A stretch of 64,000 bases of DNA from Glandiceps talaboti (GCF_964340395.1 NC_135554.1:5371475-5435474), one strand, 5' to 3'; counted from the stretch's first letter, positions 1 through 13,369 are shown. The notes: generated by a model from the letters alone, not told the origin. Made by a program: numbers and translations.

Positions 1-39
1 TGGTAATGCTTGCACAGTTGCCTTGCTTGAACTATATAG

Positions 40-117
40 TAATTATTCACCTGTCATAGCTTAGGGAGTCCTATGTCACATGATGCATATATACTCAGAC
101 TCTAGTAGGTTGCCATC
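40..117 (+). promoter_or_regulatory. Putative core promoter/5' leader of TRIM-NHL copy 1
   Basis: This short 5' flank is shared with the second TRIM-NHL gene (13370-13474). Both contain the block tagcttagggagtc, then tatgtcacatg, then a TATA-like catatatactcag or gtatatatactcag, and the block ctagtagg just before the ATG. Conservation between diverged duplicates suggests retained promoter or leader function. The TATA-like stretch lies about 30 bases before the ATG in copy 1, so the leader would be very short if it is used. No transcript evidence is available. Confidence 0.35.
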
Positions 118-2427
118 ATGGCGGCTGCCTCTGGAGGTACACCAGAAGAAATTCTGGATAAAATTGGAGAACACTGTCTCTCTTGTTCAATTTGTTTGGA
201 GCAATACAAAGTACCTAAACTTCTACCATGTCATCATACATTCTGTCTGCACTGTTTAGAGTCACTTGTAAAGAAAAAAGGAGTCTTAAACTGTCCGACT
301 TGTCAGCAGGAAGTAGATCTACCCTCTGGTGGAGTTGCTGCATTGAAGAACAACTTTTTTATGAACACACTACTGGAGGTGGTTGAGAAAAGAACTGAAG
401 AAGCAAAGAAAACACAACACAAATGTGAGTTTTGTGAAGAAAATGATGCTACACATTTTTGCAGAGATTGTGAGCAGCACTTCTGTGATGGTTGTCTCAC
501 TTTATTTCACAAGAAAATGAAACGTGCTAGCTCACATACAGTACTGTCTGTAGAAGAACATGAAAAGACAAAGTTTGCTATGCAGTCAGCCATTTTGTCC
601 ACTATATGTTGTAAAGGTCATCCTGCAAATGAGGTCAAATATTTCTGTGATACGTGTCAAGTACCAATCTGTTCAGAGTGTACAATTATAGATCACCGTA
701 TTCCAGACCACAGCCATAGATATCTACAAACTGTGGCTGATGAGTGTTCCAAAGAATTGTCAAAAATGGTGGAGAAATTGAAAGTGAAAGCAAAGGAGGC
801 AGATGAAAGTAAAATAACAGTTGTAAATTTATGCAAGAAAGTGAAAGATCAGTTTGAAGTAGAGGAATGTAAAGTGACCCAACAAAAGATGATCCATACC
901 AAGGTTATTGAGACAGGTTTAAAGGAACTAGAGTCAAACATTGGAAGAATTGAAGAAGAGCATTACACATTGACAGAGGGGTTGAAAACAGACTGCCATC
1001 TACAGGTCAAACAATTAGAAACTCAGATTGCCGATTTAGAATTCAAATATGAAAACATTATCAGTACATCTGAATATGTAGAGGCATTAGTCAACCATGG
1101 CAGTGCAGCTCAACTGGTGTCCACTAAATCTAAGCTCATACAACGTATTGAAGAGTTGGCTGCCATGGAAACCAAACCAGATGTCAAACAGGAAGTGGTT
1201 ACATTCAAATCTTCTGATGATGTCACTACAGATGGAATGCTGGGAGTTCTGAGATATGATGTATGTCCATCTCTGTGTACAGTTGACAACATTCCAAAGA
1301 GACTAGTGAAAGGTGAATCTGTCAAGTTACTGATAACAACTAAAGACAGCAGAGGTAAGACAGTCATACCAAACCAAGAAGTGAAAGTGAAAATAAGAAA
1401 ACCAGATGGATCACAAGAAGACATCCCAGTAACTGACAACACAGATGGTACACACACTGTGATGATACATGGTGAAATGGATGGTAAATATCAAGTTACC
1501 ATGGTGATAGAAGACCAACCAATACCAGGATCACCTTTACAGATACCTGTCATTAAAGGATTGGTGAAAACTATCGGCAAAGAAGGAAGTAATGCTGGAG
1601 ATTTCAATAATCCTAGCAGTGTCACTTTGAACAGACATGGAGACATGGTGGTTGCTGATACAAAGAATCACAGAATTCAATTTATTGATATTCATGGGAA
1701 ATGTAAGAAAATGTTGAAATTTACACAGTTGAAGAAGAGATTCTGTCCACTTGATGTAGCAATATCAGCTGAAGATGAATACTTTATGACAGATAATGGT
1801 AACAAACAAATAGTGGTAAGTGACGAAGATGGAAATGTTGTCAGATGCTTTGGACAAAATGAACTGAAGTATCCCAGAGGTATCTATATAAGTCCTCTAG
1901 ATGGTACTGTCTATGTCACTGACTGGGATGGAACCTGTGGAGATAGGACAGACAAGGAAGATAGTCACTGTGTAAGAAAATACAGACAGAATGGGGATTA
2001 CATCAACTCCTTTGGCAAGTATGGTGATGAGAATGGTGAATTCAAAGAACCCTACTTCATGTACATTGACAGTCAAGGAATCTTGTATGTAACTGACTTT
2101 GAGAATTGCCGTGTCCAGGTCTTCAATGCTTATGACAAATTCCTATACAAGTTTGGTAAAAAGTATTTCTGGTTCAGTACTGGCTTTTTCGGGAGAAACC
2201 CTGATCATCCATATGGAATAGTGATGGACAAGAACAGATATCTGTATATCAGTGATAGCAAATGCTGTGTACAGAAATTTGACATGAGTGGAAGATTCAT
2301 CTGTCGTATTGATAGAGCGGAAGATGGGTTAAATTCCCCTGCTGGTCTAGTATTAACTGAAGATGTACCAGTCAAACTAGTTGTGGTTGATAAAGGCAAT
2401 CATTGTCTGAAAGTATTTGTACTGTAA
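118..2427 (+). CDS. TRIM-NHL protein, TRIM2/TRIM3-like (copy 1), intronless
   Basis: Single-exon 769-residue protein with full TRIM-NHL architecture. A C3HC4 RING (C23, C26, C38, H40, C43, C46, then CPTC) predicts E3 ubiquitin ligase activity. Two B-boxes follow at about 102-142 and 164-203, a coiled coil at about 205-330, a filamin/ABP280-type Ig domain at about 381-481, and NHL beta-propeller repeats from about 485 to the end. This is the TRIM2/TRIM3/TRIM71 layout, in which the propeller binds protein or RNA. The start is chosen because the RING begins about 20 residues later and the ATG has a G at +4. The paralogue at 13475-15766 shares the same design. Oddity: one NHL blade has KKYFWFSTGFFGRNPDHPYG where the paralogue has the ordinary short turn, and the usual H-R pair is replaced in two blades (ENCRVQVF, DSKCCVQKF). 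Lack of introns suggests an ancient retrocopy or the intronless TRIM expansions known in invertebrates. Target unknown. Confidence 0.93.
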   Translation: MAAASGGTPEEILDKIGEHCLSCSICLEQYKVPKLLPCHHTFCLHCLESLVKKKGVLNCPTCQQEVDLPSGGVAALKNNFFMNTLLEVVEKRTEEAKKTQHKCEFCEENDATHFCRDCEQHFCDGCLTLFHKKMKRASSHTVLSVEEHEKTKFAMQSAILSTICCKGHPANEVKYFCDTCQVPICSECTIIDHRIPDHSHRYLQTVADECSKELSKMVEKLKVKAKEADESKITVVNLCKKVKDQFEVEECKVTQQKMIHTKVIETGLKELESNIGRIEEEHYTLTEGLKTDCHLQVKQLETQIADLEFKYENIISTSEYVEALVNHGSAAQLVSTKSKLIQRIEELAAMETKPDVKQEVVTFKSSDDVTTDGMLGVLRYDVCPSLCTVDNIPKRLVKGESVKLLITTKDSRGKTVIPNQEVKVKIRKPDGSQEDIPVTDNTDGTHTVMIHGEMDGKYQVTMVIEDQPIPGSPLQIPVIKGLVKTIGKEGSNAGDFNNPSSVTLNRHGDMVVADTKNHRIQFIDIHGKCKKMLKFTQLKKRFCPLDVAISAEDEYFMTDNGNKQIVVSDEDGNVVRCFGQNELKYPRGIYISPLDGTVYVTDWDGTCGDRTDKEDSHCVRKYRQNGDYINSFGKYGDENGEFKEPYFMYIDSQGILYVTDFENCRVQVFNAYDKFLYKFGKKYFWFSTGFFGRNPDHPYGIVMDKNRYLYISDSKCCVQKFDMSGRFICRIDRAEDGLNSPAGLVLTEDVPVKLVVVDKGNHCLKVFVL

Positions 2428-2529
2428 GACCTGGCATGTAGATAACTCGGTGTACTTGCTGATGTGTAAAAACCACAGCAACAGAGAAGAGAATTATGCT
2501 AAACTTTCCAAAGATTTCCATTGCATGTA

Positions 2530-2775
2530 ACAATCTTAGACTAATAATCTGATGTAGGAATAAGGCATGACTTTCTTTTATTAGCTCTGTTTCCGTCATA
2601 TAGTTCTGTTTGTTTTCAATGTCACTGTTCCAGGAGTGATCGCTATCTTCCAATGAGGGTGTGTGTTCCTGGAACAACAAAATTGAAAACAAACACCAAT
2701 ATATGAAGGAAATAGAGATATTAAAATCAGTCTAGCCTTATTCTTACATCAGATTTTAATCAGATTGAGAATGTA
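2530..2775. mobile_element. MITE-like foldback insertion in the 3' flank of TRIM copy 1
   Basis: About 245 bases present here but absent at the matching point of copy 2 (near 15860), where gcatgta runs straight on to the accac/tttggtggggaacaaaa block. The ends are inverted repeats: ctgatgtaggaataaggcatga on the left pairs with cttattcttacatcag on the right. The right end, tacatcagattttaatcag, matches the right end of the foldback at 24157-24371, so the two look like one family. A short atgta repeat flanks the insert and may be the target duplication. Confidence 0.55.
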
Positions 2776-3301
2776 CCACAATTTTGGTGGGGAACAAAAA
2801 TGAAATACTTGGGGAAGTCATGGTAGATTTTACCTACTTCCTAACCTTAACAAAAAACAGTGGTAGTATTGTAACTAACATAGGAGTTATCAACATATGC
2901 ATAATACATGTACAATGTGTATTGTATAAGTCTACATACAGAATGTACATGTACAAAAAAACATCACTGGACAGTGTGATGTGATGTGATATGATATGTT
3001 TCTAATGAAACAAATATATGTACCATTATTCCATTATTAGGTGGTTATGTTTCCACTGGAATCATGTGACAATAGATTTCAACCTAGACAGGGAGGGGCC
3101 ACTTTCAACTTTTACACATCTGGGATTCCATTAGTTTGTCACATGATGCCAGTGATGAGTCATGTGACCAACCCAGGACACCAGATTGGTGAACAAGTCC
3201 ACATAACAGTATGGATGAAAGATTCAGTTTTTACTTTAGCTAAATATCAATTGTGTGTAGTGTTTCAAAAAGTTTATATTTCTTTATTGATGATTTATAG
3301 T
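2776..3301. other. 3' flank of TRIM copy 1 with half of a foldback element
   Basis: No gene seen. The stretch aligns to copy 2 at about 15870-16640. In copy 2 the corresponding piece is a full inverted repeat (16275-16611). Here most of the left arm is missing, because sequence jumps from ggtggttatgtttcc to actggaatcatgtgac. The right arm, from about 3140 to 3275, remains. So copy 1 appears to have lost about 240 bases. Confidence 0.5.
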
Positions 3302-3303
3302 AC

Positions 3304-3362
<59 letters not shown>

Positions 3363-3865
3363 TTTATTGTATAACAACATGCCATAGCAAGCATGGTAAA
3401 GTATACAAAAATAACATACAGAAATAAAGTGAACACAATACAGTCATTTAGCCAACTGCTGGAGAACTCTTTACATCAACAAGAAATTTCCCAAGAGGAA
3501 GTTTATCATCCAAGATCAAAATGTGCAAAATTTTGCTTTTATCATTTGAGAAATGAAAAATTGAATTATTTAATGACAAAGAAGAATTAAATGATGAAAT
3601 ACTATCAAGACTATCTTGAAGTTCATATTTTATGAAGTGACATTTCATCACTAACAAACATTCACAGAACAACTTTTCAAAGTCAAGGTACCTTTTAAAT
3701 GAAGAATTCAGAAATAAAGTGAACACAATACAGTCATTTAGCCAACTGCTGGAGAACTCTTTACATCAACAAGAAATTTCCCAAGAGGAAGTTTATCATC
3801 CAAGATCAAAATGTGCAAGAACAACTTTTCAAAGTCAAGGTACCTTTTAAATGAAGAATTCTAAA
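3302..3865 (-). mobile_element. Possible LINE 3'-tail insertion with (CAAT)n and a 290-bp tandem duplication
   Basis: On the minus strand the sequence runs into tatacaataaagattgattg and then (GATT)n at 3302-3361. A poly(A) signal followed by a short-unit tail is typical of CR1/L2-type LINE 3' ends. The insert is missing from copy 2. A segment beginning agaaataaagtgaacacaat occurs at 3420 and again at 3710, offset 290, and gaacaacttttcaaagtcaa recurs at 3667 and 3818, so the piece was later tandemly duplicated with an internal deletion. The minus-strand frame between is open but not recognised. LINE origin is inference. Confidence 0.35.
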
Positions 3866-4257
3866 ATTACAAGCAAGTATGTTTTAACATGTAATTTCTT
3901 GATTAGTCAACTAAAACACATCAAATAAAATCCTTAGATGAATATGAAAAAATTGAGAGAGAAAATGTTCACAGTTATAATTCATTGTATTGCTGACACA
4001 GACCTGACACTGGTATGTCATGGTCTGTACAGGACCTGGTGAAGGGGGCAATGTTATTGCTGTGTAGTAGATGGATAGAATTGTTTTGTTTTGTTTTTAT
4101 AAATTTTGTAAGCAGTATACAAACTGGTCAAAAGGGGTTGATTGATTTAAAAATAAAGTTGATTATTTTGAATGATACAATGCATGTAGAGAGAAGTAAA
4201 TATCAAGAAAGTGACATACCAAGATAAGATCTTACATGTACATGTCAATACTGACAA
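3866..4257. other. Non-coding spacer
   Basis: No gene seen. It aligns loosely with copy 2 at about 16740-17460, including the shared block ggacctggtgaagg and gttgattgatt. No recognisable exon. Confidence 0.4.
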
Positions 4258-5780
4258 TTACTGTTACTTTAGTAGTCTAGCAGAAATAATGGATATCCCA
4301 GGCTAGTCAGTACTATAGTAGTCTGGAGAATAGTAGAGATTCCAGGCTAGTCAGTACTGTAGTAGTCTGGGGAATAGTAGAGATTCCAGGCTAGTCAGTA
4401 CTGTAGTAGTCTGGGGAATAGTAGAGATTCCAGGCTAGTCAGTACTGTAGTAGTCTGGAGAATAGCAGAGATTCCAGGCTAGTCAGTACTGTAGTAGTCT
4501 GGAGAATAGTTAGATATTCCAGGCTAGTCAGTACTGTAGTAGTCTGGAGAATAGTTAGAGATTCCAGGCTAGTCAGTACTGTAGTAGTCTGGAGAATAGC
4601 AGAGATTCCAGGCTAGTAAGTACTGTAGTAGTCTGGAGAATAGTTAGAGATTCCAGGCTAGTCAGTACTGTAGTAGTCTGGAGAATAGTAGAGATTCCAG
4701 GCTCGTCAGTACTGTAGTAGTCTGGAGAATAGTTAGAGATTCCAGGCTAGTCAGTACTGTAGTAGTCTGGAGAATAGTAGAGATTCCAGGCTAGTCAGTA
4801 CTGTAGTAGTCTAGAGAATAGTAGAGATTCCAGGCTAGTCAGTACTTTAGTAGTCTGGAGAATAGCAGAGATTGCAGGCTAGTCAGTACTGTAATAGTCT
4901 GGAGAATAGCGGAGATTCCAGGCTAGTCAGTACTGTAATAGTCTGGAGAATAGTAGAGATTTCAGGCTCGTCAGTACTGTACTAGTCTGGAGAATAGTAG
5001 AGATTCCAGGCTAGTCAGTACTGTAGTAGTCTGGAGAATAGCAGAGATTGCAGGCTAGTCAGTACTGTAGTAGTCTGGATAATAGCAGAGATTCCAGGCT
5101 AGTCAGTACTGTAGTAGTCTGGAGAATAGTAGAGATTCCAGGCTAGTCAGTACTGTAGTAGTCTGGAGAATAGTAGAGATTTCAGACTAGTCAGTACTGT
5201 AGTAGTCTGGATAATAGCAGAGATTCCAGGCTAGTCAGTACTGTAGTAGTCTGGAGAATAGTAGAGATTCCAGGCTAGTCAGTACTGTAGTAGTCTGGAG
5301 AATAGTAGAGATTCCAGGCTAGTCAGTACTGTAGTAGTCTGGAGAATAGTGGAGATTCCAGGCTAGTCAGTACTGTAGTAGTCTGGAGAATAGTGGAGAT
5401 TCCAGGCTAGTCAGTACTGTAGTAGTCTGGAGAATAGTAGAGATTCCAGGCTAGTCAGTACTGTAGTAGTCTGGAGAATAGTAGAGATTCCAGGCTAGTC
5501 AGTACTGTAGTAGTCTGGAGAATAGTGGAGATTCCAGGCTAGTCAGTACTGTAGTAGTCTGGAGAATAGTGGAGATTCCAGGCTAGTCAGTACTGTAGTA
5601 GTCTGGAGAATAGTAGAGATTCCAGGCTAGTCAGTACTGTAGTAGTCTGGAGAATAGTAGAGATTCCAGGCAAGTCAGTACTGTAGTAGTCTGGGGAATA
5701 GTAGAGATTCCAGGCTAGTCAGTACTGTAGTAGTCTGGAGAATAGTAGAGATTCCAGGCTAGTCAGTACTGTAGTAGTCA
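4258..5780. repeat. 44-bp-unit minisatellite (copy 1), about 34 units
   Basis: Tandem array of a 44-bp unit (sometimes 45) containing agattccaggctagtcagta then ctgtagtagtctggagaata. Variation is mostly at a few positions (agtag/agcag/agtgg/gttag; gg/ga). The unit holds the 8-bp palindrome cagtactg. The same array with more units is at about 17460-19936 in the duplicated segment. The array sits just upstream of the penultimate DONSON exon. Confidence 0.95.
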
Positions 5781-5948
5781 CTAGAACAGCTTTGTATAGC
5801 ACTTTTCCACTCTGTATCGTAATTAAGCACTTCTGGATTATTACCCCTGGCATGTATATCATATATCATATCAGGTCCCCAATACAGTCATAGTATATGC
5901 CCCCCCCCCTTCATATAACTGTTGTTATCCTTAACTGAACCTAGTCAG

Positions 5949-7163
<1,215 letters not shown>

Positions 7164-7900
7164 AAATGAATTGGTGCTTGAAACGAACATGTATGGTGTT
7201 GAAATATAATTTATATACCGAGTATATAGTGGTAACTATTAGAATGAATTCAGTGTCTAAATATGCTGTGAAAATATAATTTAGCATATTGAGTTCTGAT
7301 AGTCACAAGTGGTGACATAGTTTTCAATAAGCTAATCAGACACAACCTAAAGTTATAATTGTGATATTGTGACACACAGTAATTGAGATATTGTAAATGC
7401 TGTATCAAAATCAACAACAATGTATTCTGCAATTGTACTCAGAGATAACACTGGATGGATCTCCCTATAGACTGAACCATCTTTTGGTGGCAAATAAACC
7501 AAGCAAGTGTATAGTATATATACGCTATCAGAGATGCTGCCTCCTAGTCTAGTTACTGTATGTGTCCATTTTTTTTACGATCACCATGTCTCTCCATGTA
7601 TAGTCAAAGAGACTGAAAGTCTGGCTAATCTCCTACTGGGGAATGGGTGAACAGACTTGCATGTCAGTAGTAATCTATCATACACACTGACAGGTGGTTG
7701 TAATTGGTTGCTTGGTTCACTTTTTGGTCTACTCTGAAATGACTGATGCGTACTAGTTCTGCAGGGAAAATACTATTACTTTAGACTGTCGACAGTTGTG
7801 CTAATCTGTACGCAGTTATAGTATCTCTCCAGATCGGGGCGAGGCAACAACTAATTATAATGGCCAGCTCTGTGTTTGTACATGTAAGTAAGAGTCTCAC
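7164..7900. other. DONSON 3' flank, then unique sequence
   Basis: Up to about 7509 this is the DONSON 3' untranslated region, shared with copy 2 up to about 21270. The edge of the duplication lies immediately after the shared ggcaaataaaccaagcaag. Beyond that no gene is seen. Confidence 0.6.
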
Positions 7901-7904
7901 TACT

Positions 7905-8200
7905 GTCATTTGTTTCTGAATGGCTAAAGTCAATGGGCAAGATTTGAACCCCAGCTGTGTGCCAGTAAACCCAGTTGTGAAATTGAGGACCTGGTAGGAT
8001 AAAGGTTGTATTGTGAATGCTTTAATCCTATGTGCTTATGGAGGCTGTTATTGATTGTATGCTCCTCAGGGAGTTGAGGAAGTATTTAGGGGCCGAGGGT
8101 TGTTGTGCCACCATAGATCTGTGCCAGGTGTAATAATTGTAAAGCACTTTGAGCATAGTGTGGGCAAATTGCTTATTAAAAACATTGTTATTATAGTTGC
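7905..8200 (+). mobile_element. SINE-like element with L2/CR1-type tail
   Basis: Near 7950 gatttgaaccccag resembles a tRNA B-box (GGTTCRANNCC, 9 of 11). The 3' part, gtaaagcactttgagcatag then cttattaaaaac, resembles the tails of SINEs mobilised by L2/CR1-type LINEs in animals. No clear A-box or target duplication was found, so limits are approximate. Confidence 0.45.
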
Positions 8201-9068
8201 ATGTGTTCGTAATAGACTCCACCAGGGCTCTAGCCGCCACCATTTAAAAAAAATAGAAATATTGTACCAAATGTCGCCACTTGTCAGAAAGGTAAGGTAG
8301 CTGATTGATCTTTGGTGCAAGACAAGACAATTAACGATACTGTGATTATCGTGAAAAGAAAAAGCTGTGCAACAGTAGATTGAGCACAATGTATTGAACG
8401 AAACAAAACGATAATATGTCAATCATGAAGTAAATGGAAGCCTGGCCTTAAAGCATGTTGCTGGCACAGAACTACACACATTGCATACAACTTTGTATGT
8501 AAGTTTACTAAACAATAGGAATGATTTTAGTTCAAACAATTGTATGTCAACATAATTTGCAATTTGTTTGCCATTTTTCCCCATATCAAAACAATAGTCC
8601 GTCTACATAGATTTAAATAATTGAAAGTGAATACCAAATGTAAATCTTCAAATTTATAATTGAGATTTGCAATTCAAAACAGACAGCAGACAAAGAACAT
8701 TCCTCTAGTAACCAAACTATGAAATCAACAATTAGTTTGACACTCTCAATGGTTTATTACCTGGAATGTACCATTGTATACATATACTAGTCAGTGACCT
8801 ATGACCTGCATGTAAACTACACAATCAGAGGTCAAATCTGGGTCACATCTACTGTAATGTTCCATGTCTGGTACTCAGACTTTGTTATATGCATAGCAAT
8901 GTAGTGACTCACTGTACATGTACACTCTGTGATCAATAGAAAACAGAAATAGAAAATATGTATAAATTGTATAGCTATATATTTACACATTGTAATGCTA
9001 TAAATCTTGAAATTAACAAATTATGGATTTTTAGAACTGGTTCAGTAGTGCTATAGGCATGGTGAAAT

Positions 9069-9104
<36 letters not shown>

Positions 9105-9120
9105 GACAAGTCAAAAACCG
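8201..9120. other. Non-coding; (GT)n at 9069-9101
   Basis: No gene seen on either strand. The only clear structure is a short GT microsatellite near 9070-9100. Confidence 0.5.
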
Positions 9121-12100
9121 CCAGACTGACTGCCTTCAACTTGGTATTTAGTGGGGAATTACTTAGGGCATATAGATAGAAAATTGTTCAAATGAAAATG
9201 ATCGCATCAGAAATGTGCTTTTTGGGTAAAAAAAAATAGGTTTTGCCTCAAAAAACTACTGGGCAGATTGGCCTGAAATTTTGTGAGAATGATCTTGGGG
9301 TTGCTTAGAGTAAGATTTGTTCATGACATGATGATATGCAAATTCAAAATGTGTATACTTGGTCAAAAATCTATAATTCCTAAATTACAGAGCAGAGTTG
9401 AGTTGAGTGAAATTTAATGGGAGGGTTCTTAGGGACTTGGTCTAAGAATTGTTCATGATGTAATGATCCCATCAGTGATATGCAACCTAGGGCTAAAATT
9501 TGTCTTTTTGGTCTAAAGTCTATAATTCCAAAATGACTGAACAGATAGGGCTGAGATTTGGTGGGAACATATAAGTTTATTGCAAATATGCTAAGGCCTT
9601 AGCCCATCGCACAACCAAATATACAAAACAAGATACAGAGAGTGAAAGAGTTACAGAGTGGCTACGAATTCTTGACGGCATTTAAAAGACTTATGTATAA
9701 ATAGTGCTAGTTTAAATTGAACAGTATCATTCTTACAAGACAGTAAGAAAAAACATTTCTCTCTAGATGGAAAGTTACAATATTTATCGGGAATGAGTGC
9801 ATGTCTAAATATGTCATATAAAGGGCAAAATAAGAGAAAATGACACTCATCTTCAACAATATACACACCACGCCCTTCACAGTATGGGCAAAATCTAAGA
9901 TGAGCGGGAATTGGGGGTTTATAATGTCGACCAGCTTCAATTGCAAGCTGGTGACTAGAACAACGAAATTTGGCCAAATCAAACTTAAATTTTGGAATAG
10001 TAATACATGAAAGGTACAATTCCGGTTGAAGTAAAGTTTTAAAATTAACATATGAACGTAAACGTGGGCATTCATGCAGCGATGCCGACCATTCCTGCCT
10101 GTAACAATCTTTTAATCTTTCAGAAAACAATTCCAAAAATGCTCTATTATCTCCTACCTGCTGTTCAATCCACACAATTCCAAAACCGTACCGAAATAAT
10201 ATTTCACGAATTTTTGTTGCCCATGTTGTTCTACCCGCTACGTCTAAGTTTCTTAACATTTCATAACAAGCTTTGGGGTAACGAGTATTCTCCATTCCCA
10301 ATAGTTTCAACCAATAAGAAACACAACGCTTCATATACATACAGTAAAGTGGAAATCTTCCACATTCTCCTAGTAGAACCTCAGAGTTTACACTAGAATT
10401 TACGCCTAAAATAAAACGACAAAACTTAAATTGAAGACTTTCGATAACTGGAGAATACTCGTAACCCCAAATTTCTGAGCCGTAACATATAATTGGAACA
10501 ATCACACTGTCAAAGAGCTTGAAAGCCTGTATTGGGGGTAAACCACCTAATTTTCTAATTACAATAAATAGCTAATGTAATGCTTTGCTTCCTTTGGCAA
10601 CTAAATATTCCTTTGCTGGTGACCACGAAAGCCTTGATGACATGACTATGCCAAGGTAATTATAGTGTTTGACAACATTTACAGGTTTCTTTCTGTAAAA
10701 CCATTTTTCTGTCCGCCTTAGAATGCCCCCATTTCTAAAAACTATTATTTTTGATTTATCCAGATTTACTGACATACCCCAATCTTTACAAAAGAGCTCA
10801 AGTTGGTTCAGTTTTCTCTGTAACTTTATCGGGAGATCAGCTACATCAGCAACATCGTCAGCATACAACAGTATGCCGAAATTGTCAATGTCGGTATTTA
10901 CAAATAGTCCCCCATTGTTGTCTCTATTCATATATGTAGCCAATTCGTTTATAAACAAAGAAAAGAGCATAGGACTGAGCATACAGCCTTGTCGTGTACC
11001 CACTTTACATGTAAAATACGGTAATCAGTTAGCCCACCATTACATAACACACAGGACTCGATATTTGAATACATAGATCTAAGTACTCTCAAAACAGAAA
11101 CATGTAAACCATACGAAATCAGTCTATACCATAAATAACTGTGTGTTACACGATCAAACGCTTTAGAAAAATCTATGAAAATACAATGTAATCTACCTCC
11201 TTTCTGTGAAAGGTATTTCTGCACGGCAGCCTGTAACGTAAAAATATTGTCCATGGTACTGTAGCCTTTCCTGAAACCAGCTTGTGCTTCAATAATTAAA
11301 TCAGATTCTGTTGCCTATTCAACCAGCCGATCATTGATAATTTTTGTAAAAATCTTACTCAGAGATGAAAGTAAAGAAATACCACGAAAGTTATTAACAT
11401 CAGTAATAGGACCTTTTTGTGTAGGGGTATATGATACCCTTTCCCCAGCTGGTTGGAAAGTTACCAGTACTTAAAATTAAATTAAAAAGGTCACACATGC
11501 ATTCGAGTAAATCAACATCACTATTTTTGAACATTTCGTTAACAACCCCATCTGGACCGGGCGATTTACAATTTGGTAAGTTCTTGACACAGTTAACAAC
11601 TTCCTCAACTGTGATTTCTCTATTTATATGCAATGGTAAATTCATATTACACAATTCACAGTCACCGTCATGTATTTCTAAATCATGGGTAATTCGTCTA
11701 TCAAACTCAGTGCTAACTCTATCGGGTGGGATGTTCAATAACTCTTTAAAATAATCAAACCATTGTCTTGACGCTATCTTTTCACACACTGTGTTACCTT
11801 TACTACTTCCTCTTATCTCTTTAACTACGCTCCAGAAATTACTTTGATTATTTGCTTGTTCTAATAATCTTCCACGGAGTCTGTCTTTGTACAATTTTGC
11901 CTTTTCCTTACAAAGCTGTTTAAAACCGTTTCTTGCATCTATGTACTTGACTAAGTCGCCCACTGTGTTTGATATACGAAAAGAATTTAGTGATTTGAAC
12001 TTATTACATCTAGCTAATTCACAGTCCTTGTTCCACCATGCCTGGTTACTGTCACCTGCATTATTACGTCGTTTGTTTGCACTTGATATTTGCATATCCA

Positions 12101-12600
12101 CACCTGCTCTGCGATAACTTTTGGTGGGAACGTTCTAAGGGGTGTATAGATTTAATTAAGATGTATTCTTGATATGATGATCTCATAAGTCATATGCAAA
12201 TTAGGCTAAAACTGTGTCTTTTTTGTCAAATATCTATAATTCCAAAACTGAGTAGGTTTGTCTGAAATTTAATGGGAGCATTCTTAAGTGTGTTTAAGAA
12301 TTGTGTATGACTTGATGATCCCATCAGTGATATGCAAATTAGGACTAAAATGCGTCTTTTTGCTCAAAAATCTGTAATTCAAAACGAATTGGGGATGAAA
12401 TGTAATGAGGATGACTATAGGGATTTGTTCATGAAGATGCTGTCACAATGTGATCATCCCATCGGCACTATGCAACTTTAATTGGGCTAAAAATCTAAAT
12501 TTTGGTCAAAAACATATATCTAGAAAGATACATGGTGAATGTGACTGAAACTTGGTAGGGCTGTTTCTGGAGGTGTTATCTGTACTTTTTGTCCAAAACA
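9121..12600. repeat. Degenerate tandem repeat, about 120-130 bp units, split by a LINE
   Basis: Units sharing ctataattcc, gaaatttaatggga, aagaattgt, gatgatcccatcagtgatat and gcaaattagg(g)ctaaaa recur on both sides of the retrotransposon, at about 9230-9556 and 12132-12600. At least six diverged units are visible. The LINE at 9569-12119 entered one unit, because the left and right flanks rejoin into a continuous unit across the 12-bp target duplication. Confidence 0.7.
9569..12119 (-). mobile_element. 5'-truncated, decayed non-LTR retrotransposon (LINE) with target-site duplication
   Basis: Minus-strand reverse transcriptase region with recognisable blocks in order: SPGPDGVVNEMFK (about 11545), GISLLSSLSKIF, AQAGFRKGYSTMDNIF, FIDFSKAFDRV (about 11170), GTRQGCMLSPMLFSLFINEL (about 10950-11003), the catalytic YADD with flanking LLYADDVAD (about 10850), NLDKSKIIVF, and a C-terminal part with IVPIICYGSEIWG and an LRFCPYC-type finger. 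The endonuclease domain is absent, so the copy is 5'-truncated at 12119. It is dead: one frameshift near 11425, an in-frame TAG near 11320, another frameshift near 11020, and an in-frame stop at 10572-10574. The 3' end carries AATAAA just before the left target site. The direct repeat tttggtgggaac flanks it at 9557-9568 and 12120-12131. The order of RT blocks fits the Jockey/I/CR1 side of LINEs; the clade is not assigned. Confidence 0.92.
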
Positions 12601-13369
12601 TTTTGACACAACTGGCCCTAGCAACCATGGCCACACCCTTAGCAAAAGTGAAGTGATAATGCATATTACATGGATAACAACAGAGACATGTCGGTAAGTT
12701 AATAAAGGATCAATAAATGTATGTTACTAGGCCTAGCAGTAAGACCATGCCCATAGCAACATACAAATGAAGGTTATACATGTATTGCAAAGGTGAAAAC
12801 TGGGATGGGTAGGTAAGTAAATAAAGAATCTGATAATGTATGCAAATATACCTAGCAACACGACCATGCCCATAGCAACAGCTAAGTACAGTTGTGCTAC
12901 AACACCATTGGCACTATTTTATTTTTTTTTATTAGATGACATACAAGTAGAGGTATCGATGTGTTGGGGTATATTCTAAGCAAATAGACCACTTGTGAAA
13001 TCAAGAAATGTCTACATGGAGATATAAAATGTCTAGATTTTCCAGTGAAGTTCTCTACTAGTGACTAATGTTCCATTTCAAAGTTGCTTCACAGGAACAA
13101 AGGAATGTAAGAATGATATACTTCTGGATCATTAATTGAACAAAACAACACTGATTTATTAGTCAACAGTGGGAGTAAGTCTACTATAAACTTAAAAATA
13201 ACCAGTAAAGTGAAAGAATTTATATTACTAAATCTTATCATGAACTTTGAATCTCGATTTAGGAGATACTGTAGATTTTGGAACCTCTATCTCAATCATA
13301 AATGTATTGGTTCCATGGTAATGTTGGCAGACTAGTCATACATGAACTATACAGGTATTACTAACCTTT
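12601..13369. other. Non-coding spacer with a second weak repeat
   Basis: Between 12600 and 12900 the phrase ctagcaac/ctagcag...accatgcccatagcaaca recurs about every 130 bases (near 12610, 12730, 12850), each followed by an aataaa-rich stretch. From about 13310 similarity to the left edge of the window begins (ggtaatg...), marking the upstream part of the duplication. No gene seen. Confidence 0.45.

Noticed and set aside
1110-1457. 115-codon minus-strand frame
   Set aside because: Antisense shadow of the TRIM-NHL coding region.
4258-5780. Regular repeats resembling a CRISPR array
   Set aside because: The units are contiguous 44-mers without unique spacers, there are no cas genes, and the surrounding genes are animal genes. 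It is a minisatellite.
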